A DNA stretch of 7,762 nucleotides, from assembly GCA_038244055.1 (NCBI GenBank), contig JBBRTW010000356.1:1-7762 (forward strand), given 5' to 3'. Shown piece by piece: positions 1 through 7,762 of the stretch. The stretch is from DASPKW01 sp038244055. GTDB taxonomy: Bacteria; Planctomycetota; Phycisphaerae; Tepidisphaerales; Tepidisphaeraceae. The position numbers and the translations under genes are program-made. Within the stretch, counting starts at the first letter, position 1. Each line of letters starts with the position of its first letter. The notes under the pieces are model-generated. The model ran no database searches, was not told where the DNA came from, and saw only the letters and a program-made list of their open reading frames with translations.

Positions 1-2106
<2,106 letters not shown>

Positions 2107-2121
2107 CTTTATGCACGCAAA
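2107..2121. other. 15-bp gap between convergent genes
   Basis: The kinase stop (TGA, 2104-2106) and the stop of the minus-strand secreted protein (TGA, complement of 2122-2124) are separated by only 15 bases. I see no inverted repeat with a T-tract here, so each transcript probably runs into the 3' end of the other gene or ends by a factor-dependent mechanism. Confidence 0.6.
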
Positions 2122-3624
2122 TCATTTGGCGTTGATCGCCACGCCGATGGCCTGAATCAGCGCGCTCATGGGCGCTTTGAGCTCCACGATGATGCCAGCG
2201 CCATCGGAAGCGGCCGTCAGGCTGATGGTCCCTTTCTGAAACATCTGCGCAATCAGCTTCTTCGCCTCCGCCGGCACATTGCTGTCCGGCATCCCGGCGA
2301 CCACCTTGCTGAAGCCCGCCGCATCCACTTCCACCGCAATCAACTTGTCGATCTGCCCCGCCGCCGGTGGCAGCCCGGCCAGCTTGCCCACCGTCTTCGC
2401 CTCGCTCTGCCCGAGCGTCATGTACACGCCCTTCCCCTTCTTGAGCAGATCGATGTAGGTGCGATTCTTCTCCCTGGTCTCGATGATCAGCCGGGTGACG
2501 GTCGCGCCCGCGTCGGCGTATGATTCTTTGTTCCAGATCGTTCCCGGCTCGGCCTTTTTGGTGTCCTCTTCCAATCGCGTCAGCAACCCTTCCAGATCGA
2601 TTTCCTTCGCGTATTGGGCGACCCCGTAAATCACGACGCCCCCATCGGCCGGCGCAACGCCAAAACTCATCGCCTCGCCTACAAACTGCGATGCATCCCC
2701 CATGACCGCTTTAGCCTTCGCGGCCATCTCCTGATCGGGCGCTTTCTCGCCGCCGATCTCATAGAGTGCGTACAGAAGCGACGCCAGCGCTGGGCCGGAT
2801 TTCTCCGCCGGGTAAGCGTAATCGACGCGTCCGAAACACTCCGCCGGCAAGCCGGGCCTGGGGTATTGGGTCGTCGCCTTCGCCAGGGCGGCGGGTTCTG
2901 TGCGCATCCGCAGCGTCGCCTGATCCTTCGGCTCATCGACCAGGATTTGCAGGTCCAGCGAGGAGATCGCCTTGCGGGCCAGGTCATCCACGATTTTCCC
3001 GCCCGCCGGATTGGCTTGCTCCTTGTTGATGGATTTGACAAATGCGTCGAACTTTTTCGGCGCCCACCGCCGCGCGGTGTCGATATCCACACGCGCGGCC
3101 GCCAGAAGCGTCTTGTCCGCCTTGAACGGCACCGCCAGCGACTCCTCCGTCGGTACGATGATGGTGGCCGCGGTCCCGCCGAGCAACAGATAATTCGCCG
3201 TGCGTCGCAGTGGGAAGTTGTTGACCAAAACAGTGTCATCGTGCCCCTCGACGACCTTGCCGCCCTGGTCGATCAGCATCTGCAGCGGCGCAATATTCGC
3301 CTTGACCGGCGCTGCGAAAAACGCCTGGTTTTGCTCGCCCACTTCATCGCCGGCGACCATAAACATCGCAAAGGGAAGCGACCGGTCCAGAGAGCGCGGG
3401 CCGGTGAATGGAAGGCCCTCGATCATCTGCGTAAAAGGATCCTGCCCCGGCTTCATCCCGAGTTTCGCCACGATCGGATCGAGCCGCTCCAGCGATGCGA
3501 ACGAACTGGAAACAAAGATCGCCGACTTGACCCCGCCCGGCGCTGGCTCTCCCCGCGCCATTTGCCCAACCGCCGAAACCGCCAGGGCACACGCCGCGAC
3601 CCACCGCCAGACTCGATTCGACAT
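2122..3624 (-). CDS. Secreted protein of unknown function, about 500 residues
   Basis: I do not recognise a named family. The chosen ATG (complement of 3622-3624) has AGGAG six bases upstream and begins a clear signal peptide: M-S-N-R-V-W-R-W, a hydrophobic Val/Ala/Leu stretch, and a likely cut near A-R-G/E at residues 23-26. An in-frame extension to a TTG at 3693 would place charged residues ahead of the signal, so it is less likely. The mature part has no further membrane segment. It looks like alternating beta-rich and Lys/Ala-rich helical stretches. A D-R-S-L-P-F segment (80-85) followed by P-V-K (106-108) resembles, from memory, a layout in uncharacterised planctomycete secreted proteins, where a 'D..RP' segment precedes a 'PV.D' strand. 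No catalytic motif is evident. It probably acts in the periplasm or at the cell surface. It lies 126 bases downstream of the yjbQ-like gene on the same strand. Confidence 0.85.
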   Translation of the reverse strand: MSNRVWRWVAACALAVSAVGQMARGEPAPGGVKSAIFVSSSFASLERLDPIVAKLGMKPGQDPFTQMIEGLPFTGPRSLDRSLPFAMFMVAGDEVGEQNQAFFAAPVKANIAPLQMLIDQGGKVVEGHDDTVLVNNFPLRRTANYLLLGGTAATIIVPTEESLAVPFKADKTLLAAARVDIDTARRWAPKKFDAFVKSINKEQANPAGGKIVDDLARKAISSLDLQILVDEPKDQATLRMRTEPAALAKATTQYPRPGLPAECFGRVDYAYPAEKSGPALASLLYALYEIGGEKAPDQEMAAKAKAVMGDASQFVGEAMSFGVAPADGGVVIYGVAQYAKEIDLEGLLTRLEEDTKKAEPGTIWNKESYADAGATVTRLIIETREKNRTYIDLLKKGKGVYMTLGQSEAKTVGKLAGLPPAAGQIDKLIAVEVDAAGFSKVVAGMPDSNVPAEAKKLIAQMFQKGTISLTAASDGAGIIVELKAPMSALIQAIGVAINAK

Positions 3625-3630
3625 GGGAAT

Positions 3631-3635
3631 CTCCT
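3631..3635 (-). promoter_or_regulatory. Ribosome binding site deciding the start of the secreted protein
   Basis: The minus strand reads AGGAG, six bases before the ATG at 3624. This supports that ATG over the upstream in-frame TTG at 3693. Confidence 0.75.
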
Positions 3636-3694
3636 GATTGGCGCGCCGGCGGACCATCCACTTCATCAGAAGCAACACCCACCGCGCGTTCAAA

Positions 3695-3724
3695 ATTCTA
3701 ATCGGATCGTCCGTCCAATGTAAC
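3695..3724 (-). promoter_or_regulatory. Weak candidate promoter for the secreted-protein gene
   Basis: On the minus strand GTTACA (complement of 3719-3724) is followed after 18 bases by TAGAAT (complement of 3695-3700). The -10 matches 5 of 6 consensus bases and the -35 only 4 of 6. It sits about 70 bases before the ATG. If real, the gene is transcribed separately from the yjbQ-like gene. Chance occurrence is quite possible. Confidence 0.3.
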
Positions 3725-3750
3725 CCGCCTCTTTAAGGTCGTGCGATTTC

Positions 3751-4161
3751 CTACTCGATGATCGAGCCCACCACCGTCCGCTTCCGCGAGCGCGTATCGA
3801 AGTCCACCAGCACCACCTGCTGATACTCCCCCGTCAGCAACTTGCCGTTTGAAAACGGCACCGTCAGCCCCGGCCCCAGCAGCGCCGAGCGAAGATGGCT
3901 GTGTCCATTGTCATCGTTCCACGTCTGCTCGTGCTGATAGGTCGCATTATCCGGCACCAGTTTCTGCATCAGCGCCGCCAGGTCGTGCTTGACCAGCCCC
4001 GGCTCGAATTCCAGCGTCGTCAGCGCAGCCGTGCTGCCGATGACGAAAAGGTGCAGCAGCCCGTCGATCTTGAACTCGCGGAGATGCTTGATGATTTCCG
4101 GCTGCAGATTCTTGACGTCGCAATTCCCCTCGGTATGCACTTCGATCGTGAATCGTTTCAT
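3751..4161 (-). CDS. yjbQ: YjbQ / UPF0047 family protein (secondary thiamine-phosphate synthase family)
   Basis: The 136-residue length is normal for this small, cytosolic, beta-rich family. Family signatures visible are G-S-T-A-A-L-T-T-L-E (42-51), Y-Q-H with His77, N-G-H-S-H-L (85-90), S-A-L-L-G-P-G-L-T-V-P (92-102), and the closing F-D-T-R-S-R-K-R. Histidines 77, 87 and 89 are the likely metal or active-site residues. The G-S-T-A-A form replaces the H-T-T-A-A seen in many members; I recall this as an existing subgroup. Family members are commonly annotated as secondary thiamine-phosphate synthase from in-vitro activity of the E. coli protein, but the physiological role is unsettled and no thiamine gene is nearby. 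The ATG at 4161 is preferred because GAGAGG lies seven bases upstream; an upstream in-frame TTG at 4191 would add ten residues outside the family core. Confidence 0.9.
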   Translation of the reverse strand: MKRFTIEVHTEGNCDVKNLQPEIIKHLREFKIDGLLHLFVIGSTAALTTLEFEPGLVKHDLAALMQKLVPDNATYQHEQTWNDDNGHSHLRSALLGPGLTVPFSNGKLLTGEYQQVVLVDFDTRSRKRTVVGSIIE

Positions 4162-4168
4162 TGAATTG

Positions 4169-4174
4169 CCTCTC
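4169..4174 (-). promoter_or_regulatory. Ribosome binding site deciding the start of the yjbQ-like gene
   Basis: The minus strand reads GAGAGG, seven bases before the ATG at 4161. It would lie inside the coding region if the TTG at 4191 were used, which favours the shorter protein. Confidence 0.65.
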
Positions 4175-4212
4175 CGGATCGTTATCGCCAAATCGTGTTG
4201 GGATGGCTTGGG

Positions 4213-4249
4213 GAAAACTGAAAATCGAAAACTAAAAACTAAAAAACTT
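4213..4249. repeat. A-rich heptamer array in the divergent intergenic region
   Basis: The units read GAAAACT (4213-4219), GAAAATC (4220-4226), GAAAACT (4227-4233) and AAAAACT (4234-4240), followed by a slightly longer A6CTT. The period is 7 bp, the same as the array in the kinase gene. The tract lies between the divergent yjbQ-like and toroid-protein genes, where it could be bent or easily melted DNA. No coding role is likely. Confidence 0.8.
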
Positions 4250-4256
4250 AATGCTG

Positions 4257-4270
4257 CGAACGTCGAACGT
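4257..4270. repeat. Two exact tandem CGAACGT heptamers
   Basis: CGAACGT occurs twice back to back, eight bases after the A-rich array, and again has a 7-bp period with an AAC core. Two copies alone are weak evidence. Their closeness to the other array makes a shared origin plausible. Confidence 0.55.
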
Positions 4271-4306
4271 TTCTCGTGGCGTAAAGCGTATACCGCTCCT
4301 CTCGTC

Positions 4307-4320
4307 TATAATACCCGCCA
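4307..4320 (+). promoter_or_regulatory. Consensus -10 box (TATAAT) placed for a leaderless transcript
   Basis: TATAAT (4307-4312) is a perfect -10 hexamer. The next seven bases end immediately before the ATG at 4320, so the expected transcription start falls on or within a base or two of the start codon. No Shine-Dalgarno sequence precedes that ATG, which agrees with leaderless translation. I see no convincing -35 element at 16-18 bases spacing and no TGn extension. Confidence 0.5.
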
Positions 4321-5717
4321 TGACCTGCCGGCGCGTCATCTTGGGAGTGCTCCTTTTTATTGCGATGATGGTTCTTGCGCGCGAATGCGCCGCCGAACCG
4401 CCTCCAAAGAAATATGCGACCCTTCTGGCCGGCGATCTCGATGACCTTCTCAAACTCGCCATCGTCCGACCTTATGGCACCGCATGGGCCGACACCGGCG
4501 GCGACGATGAGGGGCGGAAGAAATCGCCGCGGACGATCAATCTCGATCCGCTGAACTCACCCAGCGCGGGCATGGTTTTCTGGTATGCCGGAGAGTTGCT
4601 TCATCAGCCCAAGTACACCCAGGCCGCGCGCGATGTCGCGCGAGCGCTGATCGCCTGCCAGCAGCCGGCCGGGAAGTTTCCAACCCAGGTAGTTTTCAAT
4701 CCCGCCAATCTGGGGAACAAGGAAAAGCCCTCGCCCCTCGCGGATCGCGCTTCGACCCGCGCGGGTTTGGCGCTCCTGCTGACCATCATTGAAGGCCATG
4801 AAAAGGACCCTGAGAACGATTCCCTCGTCCGCTCGGCCACACGCGCGGCGACCTGGCTATTGCGGCAGCAGGCCGATGGCGGCGGGTGGCCGGTGCTGTT
4901 TCCTCCAGATGGCCCTGCCAACAAGCAGGTCCGCATCGCCCGCTTCGATCTGCCCGACACGCGCGATTCCACGTTCACCATGCTCCTGGCCTATGAAGTT
5001 CTCGGCGATCCGATGTACCGCCGGTCGGCCGAGCGCTCGGTGGAATTCATCGACCACTGCCGCGCCCCGGAAAATAATCGCCCCGGTTCGGGTCTCTGGG
5101 GCCCGGCCTACACCCTACCGGGCGGAGTGGTCGAGGGCGTCAGCGAACTTCCCCGCACCACCGATATCCTGGCCTGCCGCCATGCGATGCAGACCACGCT
5201 GGGCCTGTACATGATTCTCAGCGGCGGCCCGAATTTCATCCGCGTTGAGAAGTCCCTCAAAGGGATCGGCGAGTTGAAAAAGTCGGGCGAAAAATGGTAT
5301 CGCTGGTATCTCCCCGGCGGCGACCCCTCCCCCATTGCCACCCTCAAACTCGATTCCAGTTTCGGCCAGGCACCGGAGGAGGATGCAAGATATGTGAACG
5401 ACTTCGGCATCACGAGAGTCGCCAAAACCGTCGAATCGATCGGCCCCGGCGGACGAGAAAAATTCCTAGATCGCCTGCGCGTGCATTTCGGACGAAATCA
5501 GGTGCTGGCCAACACGATCGCGGGTTTTTGGGATGGAGAGATCCCGACCGATTTTCCAAGCGCCCCGGCCGAGGTGGGGCCCTATCTGGAGGGGCATGCG
5601 GATCTGTTCAAACAGGTCGATGCCGGGTTGCTGCCAAACCTGGCGAGCAAGGTGGTGCATTTGTGGGCGCTCTATTTGCGCGCCAAGATCGAAGGGGAGG
5701 TCGGCAATGCGAAGTGA
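4320..5717 (+). CDS. Secreted alpha/alpha-toroid-like protein, resembling PL10 pectate lyase
   Basis: The chosen ATG begins a signal peptide: M-T-C-R-R, a hydrophobic run to about residue 20, and a likely cut at C-A-A/E (23-26). It is not a typical lipobox. The ATG at 4251 would give an unusually long n-region. The 465-residue product is rich in amphipathic helices. The stretch W-L-L-R-Q-Q-A-D-G-G-G-W-P (179-191), followed by F-D-L-P-D-T-R-D-S-T-F (209-219) and an A-Y-E-V-L-G-D-P-M-Y-R-R helix, recalls the N-G-G-W-P-Q and I-T-F-N-D segments of family 10 polysaccharide lyases and the Gly-Gly-Trp repeats of squalene-cyclase-like toroids. The G-R-D-G segment I expect near the catalytic Arg of PL10 enzymes is not visible, so activity on pectate is doubtful. 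It may be a divergent lyase or a non-catalytic sugar-binding relative. It probably acts in the periplasm or outside the cell. Confidence 0.8.
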   Translation: MTCRRVILGVLLFIAMMVLARECAAEPPPKKYATLLAGDLDDLLKLAIVRPYGTAWADTGGDDEGRKKSPRTINLDPLNSPSAGMVFWYAGELLHQPKYTQAARDVARALIACQQPAGKFPTQVVFNPANLGNKEKPSPLADRASTRAGLALLLTIIEGHEKDPENDSLVRSATRAATWLLRQQADGGGWPVLFPPDGPANKQVRIARFDLPDTRDSTFTMLLAYEVLGDPMYRRSAERSVEFIDHCRAPENNRPGSGLWGPAYTLPGGVVEGVSELPRTTDILACRHAMQTTLGLYMILSGGPNFIRVEKSLKGIGELKKSGEKWYRWYLPGGDPSPIATLKLDSSFGQAPEEDARYVNDFGITRVAKTVESIGPGGREKFLDRLRVHFGRNQVLANTIAGFWDGEIPTDFPSAPAEVGPYLEGHADLFKQVDAGLLPNLASKVVHLWALYLRAKIEGEVGNAK

Positions 5718-5857
5718 CAGAGGTCGGGCTTAGTTTCTATGTTTTACATTGAACGAATCGGCACCTCGGTTTTCCATGACGGAAATCGCCAAGGTACTTG
5801 CCTAAAATAAGGCATCTCCAGCAAGAAAATGGAGCATTGGCGGAAATCCGGGTGAAT

Positions 5858-5886
5858 TTGACCGGTCCATTTATCGGTGCTATATT
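5858..5886 (+). promoter_or_regulatory. Sigma70-type promoter upstream of the structured segment and dnaG
   Basis: TTGACC (5858-5863) and TATATT (5881-5886) each match 5 of 6 consensus bases and are spaced by the ideal 17 bases. The expected start of transcription is near 5892-5894. An 8-bp perfect palindrome, GACCGGTC (5860-5867), overlaps the -35 box and could be an operator, though it could also be chance. This is the best promoter match I found in the window. Confidence 0.65.
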
Positions 5887-5892
5887 TCAAGG

Positions 5893-5991
5893 TTTCCGCT
5901 GGTTATTTGGCTGATTAAGCCCTTTGAGTGCTGGGTTTAGGTCAGATTTGGAATGTGTTGACCCCGACTTTTGCGTCGGTGGGTCTTTTTT
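5893..5991 (+). ncRNA. Candidate small RNA of about 100 nt, or attenuated leader of dnaG
   Basis: The segment runs from the predicted transcription start to the end of a terminator T-tract. It contains a 7-bp hairpin TAAGCCC/GGGTTTA (5916-5922 with 5933-5939, one G-U pair) and then GGTCA (5940-5944). GGTCA can pair with TGACC (5959-5963), which overlaps the left arm of the terminator. The two pairings exclude each other, as in an attenuator. It contains no ORF of note. It matches no RNA family that I recognise. The start position is inferred from the promoter and has not been observed. Confidence 0.4.
5960..5991 (+). terminator. Intrinsic terminator
   Basis: The stem is GACCC plus CGAC (5960-5968), a six-base loop, GTCG (5975-5978), a two-base GT bulge and GGGTC (5981-5985). 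Six T residues follow (5986-5991). This is a standard rho-independent form on the plus strand. It lies about 240 bases after the toroid-protein stop and 56 bases before dnaG, so it could end the upstream message, a small RNA, or attenuate dnaG. Confidence 0.7.
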
Positions 5992-6036
5992 CGTTTGAAT
6001 GGCCTGAGCGTTTGGGCATTCGGTTGCGTCTTTGAC

Positions 6037-6042
6037 AAGAGG
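6037..6042 (+). promoter_or_regulatory. Ribosome binding site deciding the GTG start of dnaG
   Basis: AAGAGG is followed after five bases by GTG at 6048. An in-frame TGA at 6033-6035 bars any start further upstream, and there is no in-frame ATG before the conserved zinc-binding domain. Confidence 0.75.
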
Positions 6043-6047
6043 CTCGC

Positions 6048-7762
6048 GTGGGATCGCCAAGCACGGGAAGCGACAGCAGAACGCTCGTTCTCCAGGCGAC
6101 CGACATTGTCGAGTTGATCGGGCAGAGTGTTGCCCTGAAACGGCGCGGCAAGGATTTTGTCGGCCTTTGCCCGTTTCATACCGAAAAAAGCCCCTCGTTT
6201 CACGTCAGCCCGGGCCGGCAATTTTTCCATTGTTTTGGATGCAAGGAAAGCGGGAACGCGATTGATTTCGTGATCAAGCGTGATCGGGTGGAATTTGTCG
6301 AAGCGATGCGACTGCTGGCCGACCGCGCGGGGATTGATCTCCCCAAGCGCGGGCAGGCGGGGATCAAAGCCGGTGAGAAGCAGGTGTTGTTCGATTCCCA
6401 GTCGGCCGCCTGCCAGTTCTTTGAAAATTTGTTGTGGGATGCCCAGCGCGGCCAGGCAGCGCGGGAATATCTGGAAAAGCGCGGATTCACGCCTGAAACG
6501 CTGAAAAAGTTCCGGGTTGGTCTGGCGGCCGACGGATGGGATGCGCTGCTCAGGTCCCCAGGAATGCGAAAATTCCCGCCGGAGAAATTGGCCGAGGCCG
6601 GTCTGGTCAAGGCGCGGCAGGGTGGGTCGGGGTTTTACGACACGTTTCGAAATCGGATCATGTTTCCGATTTTGGAGGAAGCGCAGGCGCGGATTATCGC
6701 GTTTGGCGGGCGGATCGTTCCGGGTTCGGAAGACCCCGCCAAATACCTCAACAGCCCTGAAACCCCCCTGTTTTCCAAGTCTCGCACCCTTTACGGGCTG
6801 AATTTCGCCCGGCAGAAAATGATCGAGACGGGAACGGCCGTGGTTGTCGAAGGCTATACCGATGTGGTGATGTCCCATCAATACGGGGCCACCAATGTCG
6901 TTTCCCCGCTCGGCACCTCGCTGACGGCGCAGCATGTCAACGTGCTTCGCCGCTTCGCCAACAAGATCGTCCTCCTGTTCGACGCCGATGATGCCGGCGG
7001 CATGGCGGCCGATCGGGCGGTCGAGCTGTTTCTGACGCAGGATGTGGAAATCGCCATCGCTTCGATGCCCGAAGGAATGGATCCGGATGAGTATTTCCTG
7101 AAATACGGCGCGGCCGGGTTCGAGAAGGATGTGATTGGGGCCGCCAAAGATGTGCTATCGTACAAGTGGACCCAGCTTGCCAGGAGCTTCAACGAATCCG
7201 GCGGGGATGTGACCGGTCAGCAAAAGGCGATTCAGGCGTATCTGGAATTGCTGGCCCAGGCCTATGGGGCGGGGCCGGTGGATGATTTGCGGTGGGGCGT
7301 GATCCTGTCGCGGGTCAGCCGGATGATCGAAATCCCAACCGAGGACCTGCATCGGCGTTTTCGCAAACCTGCGGGGGGTCAGAAGCGGTTTACGCCGGCG
7401 CGGCACGCTGAACACGAGTCGGTTGGACCGGATGGGGGGGTGGAAACACCCCAAGCCGAGCCGGAAATGCCGGTAGTAAAAATATCTGCCGCCCGGGAAC
7501 TGGCCGAACGGCAGATATTGGGCATACTGCTGAAGGAACCGGCGCGCTGGCACGATGTGCAGTTGGCGGTCGGCCCGGAGACGTTCGTGGATTTAAGCCG
7601 GAGGAAGCTGGCGGAGATCTACTGGAGCCATCAACGCGATGAGGGCGAACCGGTATTTAGCGAGCTTCTGACTGTGCTGGACACGGCTCAGAAGTTGCTG
7701 GCCATTGAGTTGCTGGAGCAGGTTGAAGAGCTTTCGGATGTGAATGATGTATTGGATGGCGC
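6048..7762 (+). CDS. dnaG: DNA primase DnaG (3' end missing)
   Basis: DnaG makes the RNA primers for chromosome replication and works with the replicative helicase DnaB. The 571 residues visible cover most of a protein that is usually about 580-650 long. The N-terminal CHC2-type zinc-binding domain has Cys41, His44, Cys62 and Cys65 in L-C-P-F-H and H-C-F-G-C. The catalytic core shows the family segment Y-L-N-S-P-E-T-P-L-F (233-242). The TOPRIM fold shows E-G-Y-T-D with Glu268 and the metal-binding D-A-D-D (312-315). A Gly/Pro/Glu-rich linker (about 440-480) leads to the start of the helical DnaB-binding domain (E-R-Q-I-L-G-I-L-L), which the window edge cuts. The start is GTG, because an in-frame stop lies 12 bases before it and a good RBS precedes it. 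All key residues are intact. A sigma factor gene (rpoD) often follows dnaG but would lie outside the window. Confidence 0.97.
   Translation, partial: MGSPSTGSDSRTLVLQATDIVELIGQSVALKRRGKDFVGLCPFHTEKSPSFHVSPGRQFFHCFGCKESGNAIDFVIKRDRVEFVEAMRLLADRAGIDLPKRGQAGIKAGEKQVLFDSQSAACQFFENLLWDAQRGQAAREYLEKRGFTPETLKKFRVGLAADGWDALLRSPGMRKFPPEKLAEAGLVKARQGGSGFYDTFRNRIMFPILEEAQARIIAFGGRIVPGSEDPAKYLNSPETPLFSKSRTLYGLNFARQKMIETGTAVVVEGYTDVVMSHQYGATNVVSPLGTSLTAQHVNVLRRFANKIVLLFDADDAGGMAADRAVELFLTQDVEIAIASMPEGMDPDEYFLKYGAAGFEKDVIGAAKDVLSYKWTQLARSFNESGGDVTGQQKAIQAYLELLAQAYGAGPVDDLRWGVILSRVSRMIEIPTEDLHRRFRKPAGGQKRFTPARHAEHESVGPDGGVETPQAEPEMPVVKISAARELAERQILGILLKEPARWHDVQLAVGPETFVDLSRRKLAEIYWSHQRDEGEPVFSELLTVLDTAQKLLAIELLEQVEELSDVNDVLDG

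Larger units (their letters stand above)
5718..6047. other. Intergenic region of 330 bp with no supported protein gene
   Basis: The left part (5718-5850) is lower in GC than the genes and holds only weak hairpins: TTTCC/GGAAA at 5771-5785 and TGCCT/AGGCA at 5799-5814. Neither has a T-tract, so no clear terminator for the upstream gene is seen there. The right part holds a promoter, a structured segment and an intrinsic terminator, then 56 bases leading to dnaG. An rpsU gene, which precedes dnaG in some bacteria, is not present. Confidence 0.7.

Noticed and set aside
2614..3723. Plus-strand open frame of 369 codons
   Set aside because: It is antisense to the secreted protein, which has an RBS, signal peptide and normal composition. 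This frame is dominated by Arg and His and has no RBS-supported start.
4251..4319. Upstream ATG extension of the toroid protein
   Set aside because: It would add 23 residues before a good signal peptide. The ATG at 4251 has no RBS, and a consensus -10 box lies inside the proposed extension.
5739..5810. Small ORF of 23 codons in the intergenic region
   Set aside because: It has no RBS and no recognisable sequence, and its length is expected by chance.
5940..5963. SRP RNA-like stretch (GGTCAG followed by GGAA)
   Set aside because: Only fragments of the conserved SRP tip loop are present. The GGAAG/AGCAGCC part is missing and the flanks do not form the long SRP helix.
6032..6037. Perfect -35 hexamer TTGACA
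   Set aside because: It ends ten bases before the dnaG start codon, so the matching -10 would fall inside dnaG. No suitable -10 is seen there. The overlap with the RBS explains part of the sequence.
5937..6935. Minus-strand open frame of 332 codons
   Set aside because: It lies opposite dnaG, whose zinc-binding, catalytic and TOPRIM motifs are intact in the plus-strand frame. The antisense frame is rich in Arg/Pro/Gln and matches no family, as expected of a GC-rich shadow frame.

Overview
The window is GC-rich, densely coding bacterial DNA. Gene content and style suggest a Planctomycetes/Phycisphaerae-type chromosome. The evidence for this is long secreted proteins of no familiar family, a phosphorelay hybrid kinase, and short heptamer repeat tracts of a kind I associate with these genomes. 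This assignment is inference, because no rRNA or other taxonomic marker gene lies in the window.

Layout, left to right. (1) Bases 1-2106, plus strand: the 3' part of a hybrid sensor histidine kinase. It reads PAS end, HisKA, HATPase, receiver, a repeat-bearing Pro/Ser/Thr linker, and HPt. (2) Bases 2122-3624, minus strand: a secreted protein of about 500 residues of unknown function, convergent with the kinase across 15 bases. (3) Bases 3751-4161, minus strand: a YjbQ/UPF0047 family protein. (4) Bases 4162-4319: a divergent intergenic region with an A-rich heptamer array and a consensus -10 box that points to a leaderless start. (5) Bases 4320-5717, plus strand: a secreted alpha/alpha-toroid-like protein resembling PL10 pectate lyases or squalene-cyclase-like repeats. 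(6) Bases 5718-6047: a gene-free stretch with a good sigma70-type promoter, then about 100 bases of structured sequence ending in an intrinsic terminator. This is either a small RNA gene or an attenuated leader of the next gene. (7) Bases 6048-7762, plus strand: dnaG (DNA primase) from a GTG start, running off the right edge.

The genes do not form one pathway. The kinase is a self-contained phosphorelay whose input and output lie outside the window. The two secreted proteins could both act in the periplasm or outside the cell, but nothing links them directly. No mobile element, CRISPR array, tRNA or rRNA was seen. The two observations most worth following are the promoter-to-terminator unit ahead of dnaG and the set of 7-bp-phased repeats, all built on an AAC core. 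One of these arrays is translated in frame inside the kinase linker.
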